Assembly: GCA_026770585.1 (NCBI GenBank)
Contig: MU646536.1
Location: 508,401 to 527,815 of the forward strand
From: Baffinella frigidus
Lineage: Eukaryota; Cryptophyceae; Cryptomonadales; Baffinellaceae
Reading direction: 5' to 3'
Length of the DNA: 19,415 nt
Of this stretch, positions 16,140-19,415 are shown in pieces; the stretch's first letter is position 1; every line of letters begins with the position of its first letter. A program made the position numbers and the translations under genes. Under the pieces are notes generated by a model that was given only the letters and a program-made list of their open reading frames with translations, did not search any database and was not told the DNA's origin.

Positions 16140-16229
16140 CAGGGGTACCTCGTTCATGAGAAACCGCCCCCCCCCCAGGAGCACCATAGGACCCTAGGGA
16201 GGTGGTTTCTTATGAGTGAGGTACCCCTG
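16140..16229. mobile_element. Family-1 MITE inserted beside an exon-like stretch
   Basis: TA on both flanks; ends CAGGGGTACCTCGTTCATGA and TATGAGTGAGGTACCCCTG. It is 90 bp, with core GGAGCACCATAGGACCCTAG. Directly upstream, 16097-16136 reads FAAKWLRVATNKDGSA in one frame, which looks like the start of an ankyrin repeat cut by the insertion. Confidence 0.75.
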
Positions 16230-16572
16230 TAAACCCTAAATCCCGCATGTCCTTCCTACACCCGAAACCCTGAATCTCTAAATCGATGGAGCGACGCCTC
16301 TCCACGTGCGGGGTCTTGACATGAAGCCCCCCCCCCACACAACCTCCCGACACACACCAGTGATGCTCTAAGTGATAAGCGATCTGGCCACCAATGGTCT
16401 CTGCGATCCGGCCACCAAAGGTCTCAGAACACCACCGCGAAATCTTGTGTTCAGGGGAAGGTTGATGACCCGGGCTGCTGGGGCCCTTACGTCTCGTCTC
16501 ACCTCGCCCTCTGACTCTTTGCGGTCGTTTTGTGAAAGTTTATTAATCCCCGCCCCCCCCCCCTCCCTGCAG

Positions 16573-16687
16573 GGCTAATGTCTCGTCAGCGAAGACACGC
16601 GATGGAAAAACTCCTGGGGACATCGCTGCCTCGACGGCAGTGCGCACGGCCAAGTGCGTGGCGTTCGCTAGTGGGGTACCTCGATGA
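16573..16687 (+). CDS. Tentative terminal ankyrin exon ending in a MITE
   Basis: A strong polypyrimidine tract and CTGCAG precede it. The frame reads ANVSSAKTRDGKTPGDIAAS then TAVRTAKCVAFASGVPR and TGA TAA. The DGKTPGDIAAS part is ankyrin-like. The last four residues and both stops come from the left arm of the family-1 MITE at 16671. It needs a preceding exon ending in phase 2, which I could not fix. Confidence 0.5.
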
Positions 16688-16786
16688 TAAGAAACCACCC
16701 CCCTCCCAGGATCACCATAGGGCCCTACACATGGTCCTACTGTACGGTCCTAGCGGGGTGCCTTTCTTATTAGCGAGGCATCCCTG
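16671..16786. mobile_element. Family-1 MITE supplying stop codons
   Basis: TA at 16669-16670 and 16787-16788. The left arm GTGGGGTACCTCGATGATAA and right arm TTATTAGCGAGGCATCCCTG are diverged but still pair. The core CACCATAGGGCCCTACACAT and CCTACTGTACGG are present. Confidence 0.72.
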
Positions 16787-16880
16787 TAGTGGGGCAGCAG
16801 GTGCGGCTGGGTGGGTTCGGGGTTTAGGGTTTAGGTGTTTGGGTTTGGGGGGTCATGGTGCACTGAGAACTCCTTGTGTA

Positions 16881-16980
16881 TCCCTTAAGTGGCGAGTAGG
16901 CGCGTACGCCCTACTGTAGGGCCCTAGGACCTGCCTAGGACCTCTCGGGGGTCAATTTTGACCCCATCGCCACTTTAGGG
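16881..16980. mobile_element. Family-2 100-bp palindromic MITE, copy c (reversed)
   Basis: Ends TCCCTTAAGTGGCGA and TCGCCACTTTAGGG. The subterminal hairpin at 16948-16965 has 8-bp arms (GGGGTCAA). The core reads CTACTGTAGGGCCCTAGGAC and CTGCCTAGGAC. TA is at the left flank; the right flank lacks it. Confidence 0.7.
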
Positions 16981-16987
16981 CGCGCGG

Positions 16988-17784
16988 GGGATGCATGTCT
17001 CAATAAAGTCCTCCTGTGTCAACCGTGTCTGCAAGGGTGTCCGGTCCCCACCGAAGGCGAAAGGTGCGTAGTAAGTAAGTTGGTCACTTCCCAGAAGACA
17101 GAGGACCTGTGTACAGGGACTTTAAGAGGTTAATAAGGAAGAAGCAGAAGTGTCGACTGTGAGGGCAGAGTCCTGCGACGAGTCCGCCTCTATTGATTCC
17201 GACGCTCGAGAGTTTTGCTGGACCGTCTAGAACGTTTTTGGTCTACTCCAAACCAGGTCACTTGCGGCTGTTTAGACAGGCATAGGCAGTTTAGACGGGC
17301 ATAGGCAGGTCCTTGAGGTTTTAATTTCTCCCAACATAGCCCAACGACACGCCCTTCCGTAGAAAGGATCCGCAGAGAAAGCATTTTTGCTTTCGGATCG
17401 CGTTGAGCTCTCCAGTGCAGAGGCTCGTGAGGAGGGGATAAAGGGTGGTTCTGTTGGGGTTTGTGAAGGTATCAACTGGTTGCCATGCTCACACACACAC
17501 CGAACCCAAGTCAGCCTTTATGAGGATAATGGTATCCCATGGTTGGAGCATAAGACGCCTGCGTTACCTTGCGCGACGTTCTACTTTAGACGTGACCGGG
17601 AGCAATCATAAGTTGACACTCTTGCAGAATAGCCCGAAAACGGGCTATTCTTCCAAAAGTTAACCTGGCGGCAGTGAGGAGTTGACTTTTGCGATTGACC
17701 ACCCTCAGGTCTAGCGTAGTGTGTACCAGACAGAGAGAAACCTTTATTGACACCAACACGGCCGCCATGTAGGCACCTCCACCT
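16988..17784. other. Stretch with no recognised gene
   Basis: AATAAA at 17002-17007 could serve the plus-strand ankyrin gene. A short direct repeat (TTTAGACAGGCATAGGCAG type) is at 17271-17308. A hairpin AGAATAGCCCG/CGGGCTATTCT at about 17626-17651 lies upstream of the next gene's 3' end. A decayed copy of the terminal exon of the right-hand gene (AACGTCGCGCAAGGTAACGC, minus strand) lies at about 17555-17582. Short open frames have no domain features. Confidence 0.5.
17743..17748 (-). other. AATAAA poly(A) signal of the right-hand minus-strand gene
   Basis: On the minus strand GTGTTGGTGTCAATAAAGG lies about 37 nt past the stop at 17785, inside the CATGGCGGCCGTG repeat. Distance and orientation fit a cleavage signal. 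Confidence 0.6.
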
Positions 17785-19143
17785 CTAGGTAGGCATCGGC
17801 TTGCGAGCAGCGAAGACGCCCGAGTTGCCTTGCGCGACGTTTGTGTACCACGCGCCCGGGCGCAGCGCCGCTTCGAGGTACCTGCGGGACGCGACAGAGG
17901 ACGTGTTGGTATTAATGGGACGTGGTGGTATGAATAAACGGCTGTTTCTAGGACGAGACAGTGAGAGGCGCGGTATCTTGAGGATGCGACATAGGACGTG
18001 TTGGTGTTAATAATGTCAATAATGTTAATAATGTTAATAATGGTGTACCGGGAACAATGGTGTACCAGGTGCCCGGGCGGAGTGCGGCTTCGAGGTACCT
18101 GGGTATTTGGGGGTTTAAATTTAGGGTTTAGAGTTCGGGGTTCAGGGTTTAGGGTTCAGGGTTTAGGGATTCAGGGTCAGGGGTTAGGGTTTGGGGGGTA
18201 GGGTATAGGGTGCAAGTTTCAGGGTACAGGCTTGAGAGATTAGGGTTGAGGGTTTAGGAACTCGTGTTTACGGCTCAGGGTTGAGAGTTTAGGGGTGGTA
18301 CTTGCTGCCCTCGGCGGAAAACTCGTGCGACAACTGCCACCAGCAACCCGTAGCAGCTTTTAATCGGATCGGGTGCTGTAGTAATTTTCAGCTAAACCGA
18401 AGAAATCTCTTCGGTATCTCCCGTCAGCAATTCGAGGTCCCTGGGTTTTCCTACTGTAGGGTCATAGGAAAGATTTTGTTTTAAATAAAATACCCGAATC
18501 CTTGCAAGGATCCGGTATAAGCTGCTACGGGTTGCTGGTGCTGCGTGAGGGCTTCGCCCATCGCCCATCGCCCATCGCCCTAAACCCTCAAACCCCGAAC
18601 CCTACACCATAATAGGGTTCAGGGTACAGGGAAATAGGGTTCAGGGTTCAGGGGCTACACCATAATAGGGTTCAGGATTGAGGAATGCCGTGTAAAGCGA
18701 CTCACGTGTAAAGCGTCTAGGGTTTAAGGGGCGTTGTATCCCTTAATTGACCAGTAGGCTCATACGCCCTACCGTAGGGCCCTAGGACCTGCCTAGGGCT
18801 TCCACGGGCGATTATTCGCCCGTTGGTCACTTGAGGGATAACGTCTAGGGTTCAAGGGGGGCGTGCGTACTTGCTGCCCTCGGCGGAAAACTCGTGGGAC
18901 GACTGCGTGAGCGCTTCGCCCGTCATCAGGGTTTAGGTTCTTCTAGGATGTAGGGCGTAGGGTTCAGGGTTGAGGGTTTTCAAAGTTTGGTGATCAGGGT
19001 AAGTTCAAAGTTTGGTGATCAGGGATAGGTGATCAGGGGGGGGTAGGGATTAGGCTGTACTTGCTGCCCTCGGCGGAAAACTCGTGGGACGACTGCGTGA
19101 GCGCCTCCCCCGTCGCGCGCACCACCTCCCTCAACTGCTTTCC
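17785..19143 (-). CDS. Unrecognised protein, last two exons
   Basis: The penultimate exon is 19143-19061 (acceptor GGACGCAG, donor GTACAG, phase 2) and the terminal exon is 17881-17785 (acceptor CCCGCAG). Together they give 59 aa plus stop: GKQLREVVRATGEALTQSS, HEFSAEGSK, YLEAALRPGAWYTNVAQGN and SGVFAARKPMPT. The join completes a Lys codon. I do not recognise the family. The first part looks like an amphipathic helix and the last part is uncharged and glycine-rich. Both exons have diverged copies in the intron with the same borders, which supports the splice choice. The gene continues beyond the right edge. Codon choice is GC-rich at third positions, as in the other genes here. Confidence 0.62.
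18058..18098 (-). repeat. Upstream copy of the terminal exon start
   Basis: After ATACCCAG the minus strand reads YLEAALRPGTWYTIVPG, against YLEAALRPGAWYTNVAQG in the used exon. It then runs into TTAATAATG repeats (18007-18042), so it is probably a non-functional echo. Confidence 0.7.
18110..18300 (-). repeat. Telomere-like intron tract (TTTAGGG on plus strand)
   Basis: GTTTAGGGTTCAGGG variants fill most of the stretch. The coding (minus) strand is C-rich, as in the other introns. Similar shorter tracts are at 18600-18680, 18925-19055 and 19335-19415. Confidence 0.9.
18302..18565 (-). repeat. Copy of the penultimate exon end, split by a MITE
   Basis: On the minus strand it has the same SSHEFSAEGS-type end followed by GTAC, but a 203-bp element sits in the middle. 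A second, uninterrupted copy is at 18871-18923 and the used exon is 19061-19143. Confidence 0.78.
18338..18540. mobile_element. 203-bp MITE with CTGC target duplication
   Basis: Perfect 22-bp arms, CACCAGCAACCCGTAGCAGC.. at 18338-18359 and 18519-18540. CTGC occurs on both sides (18334-18337 and 18541-18544). The two empty paralogous copies have a single CTGC at 18903-18906 and 19093-19096, which proves the element borders and the 4-bp duplication. A CCTACTGTAGGGTCATAGGA motif is inside. Confidence 0.85.
18739..18838. mobile_element. Family-2 100-bp palindromic MITE, copy d (reversed)
   Basis: TA on both flanks; ends TCCCTTAATTGACCA and TGGTCACTTGAGGGA. The hairpin at 18804-18823 has arms ACGGGCGA/TCGCCCGT. 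The core is CTACCGTAGGGCCCTAGGAC then CTGCCTAGGGC. Confidence 0.75.
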
Positions 19144-19277
19144 CTGCGTCCGGTTCGTCCAAAATTAGTACCGGGCTGTAAGAAGGCGGTACAAAAAGTT
19201 TCTACCGTCACGTCCAATTCATTCGTCCATTTATTATAGATCGTATTTTGGTACGTATAGTGAAGCACGATTTTTCT

Positions 19278-19317
19278 CTTCGCCCGTCGCGCGCACTACC
19301 TCCCTAAAACAATTTCC
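19278..19317 (-). repeat. Copy of the penultimate exon start
   Basis: After AAGCAAG the minus strand reads GNCFREVVRATGEE, against GKQLREVVRATGEA in the used exon. Similarity begins exactly at the proposed splice acceptor, which supports that border. Confidence 0.68.
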
Positions 19318-19415
19318 CTTGCTTTACGTTCGTGAGTTAGGGTTGAGCGTTTAGGGATTAGCGTTAAGGGTTTCATGGTTTCATGGTTTAGGGTTTGGGG
19401 TTTGGGGTTTGGGGT

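Noticed and set aside
17626-17651. Rho-independent terminator
   Set aside because: The hairpin is perfect, but the context is a eukaryotic nuclear genome and it is not followed by a T-run. It is better seen as a small palindrome.

Overview
This is a eukaryotic nuclear window. Five loci look protein-coding and all appear split by introns, most of which can be joined in frame at GT..AG junctions. The introns are filled with degenerate CCCTAAA/CCCCAAA (Arabidopsis-type telomere-like) minisatellite. Acceptors are nearly always AG followed by G and donors are very loose beyond GT. TTTAGGG-type repeats occur in green algae and plants, dinoflagellates, chromerids and cryptophytes. Dense introns, ankyrin paralogues and an LRRC40-like protein point to an algal or other protist nuclear genome. 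I cannot place it further from sequence alone.

Layout. 1-6253 (+): the C-terminal part of a leucine-rich-repeat protein resembling LRRC40. Eight exons join in frame and keep the LRR register across each junction. 6254-7930: intergenic, with small palindromic elements and microsatellites. 7932-8592 (-): an ankyrin-repeat gene with two single-base frame breaks. 8593-13336: a repeat field with a G-rich tandem array, a 7-bp minisatellite, several MITE-like inverted-repeat elements and copies of a 3'-end-like repeat. 13337-14431 (-): a complete three-exon ankyrin gene (229 aa). 14432-15100: a shared divergent upstream region. 15101 to about 16687 (+): a second ankyrin gene, with two secure exons and two tentative ones. 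16688-17784: MITEs and unassigned sequence. 17785-19143 (-): the last two exons of an unrecognised protein, followed by a poly(A) signal. Telomere-like repeats run on to the window end.

Three patterns stand out. (1) Exon edges are echoed inside introns: in the LRR gene, the 3' ankyrin gene and the right-hand gene, the exon end with its donor, or the acceptor with the exon start, is copied one to four extra times within the adjacent intron. (2) At least ten inverted-repeat element types are present. One 100-bp family (four copies) has a near-invariant core and a subterminal hairpin whose sequence differs in every copy while pairing is kept. (3) Inside introns the telomere-like repeat is almost always C-rich on the coding strand, whichever strand the gene is on. 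Some stop codons are supplied by this repeat or by a MITE end.

All splice sites are inferred by eye from frame, motif register and paralogous copies. No transcript data were available.
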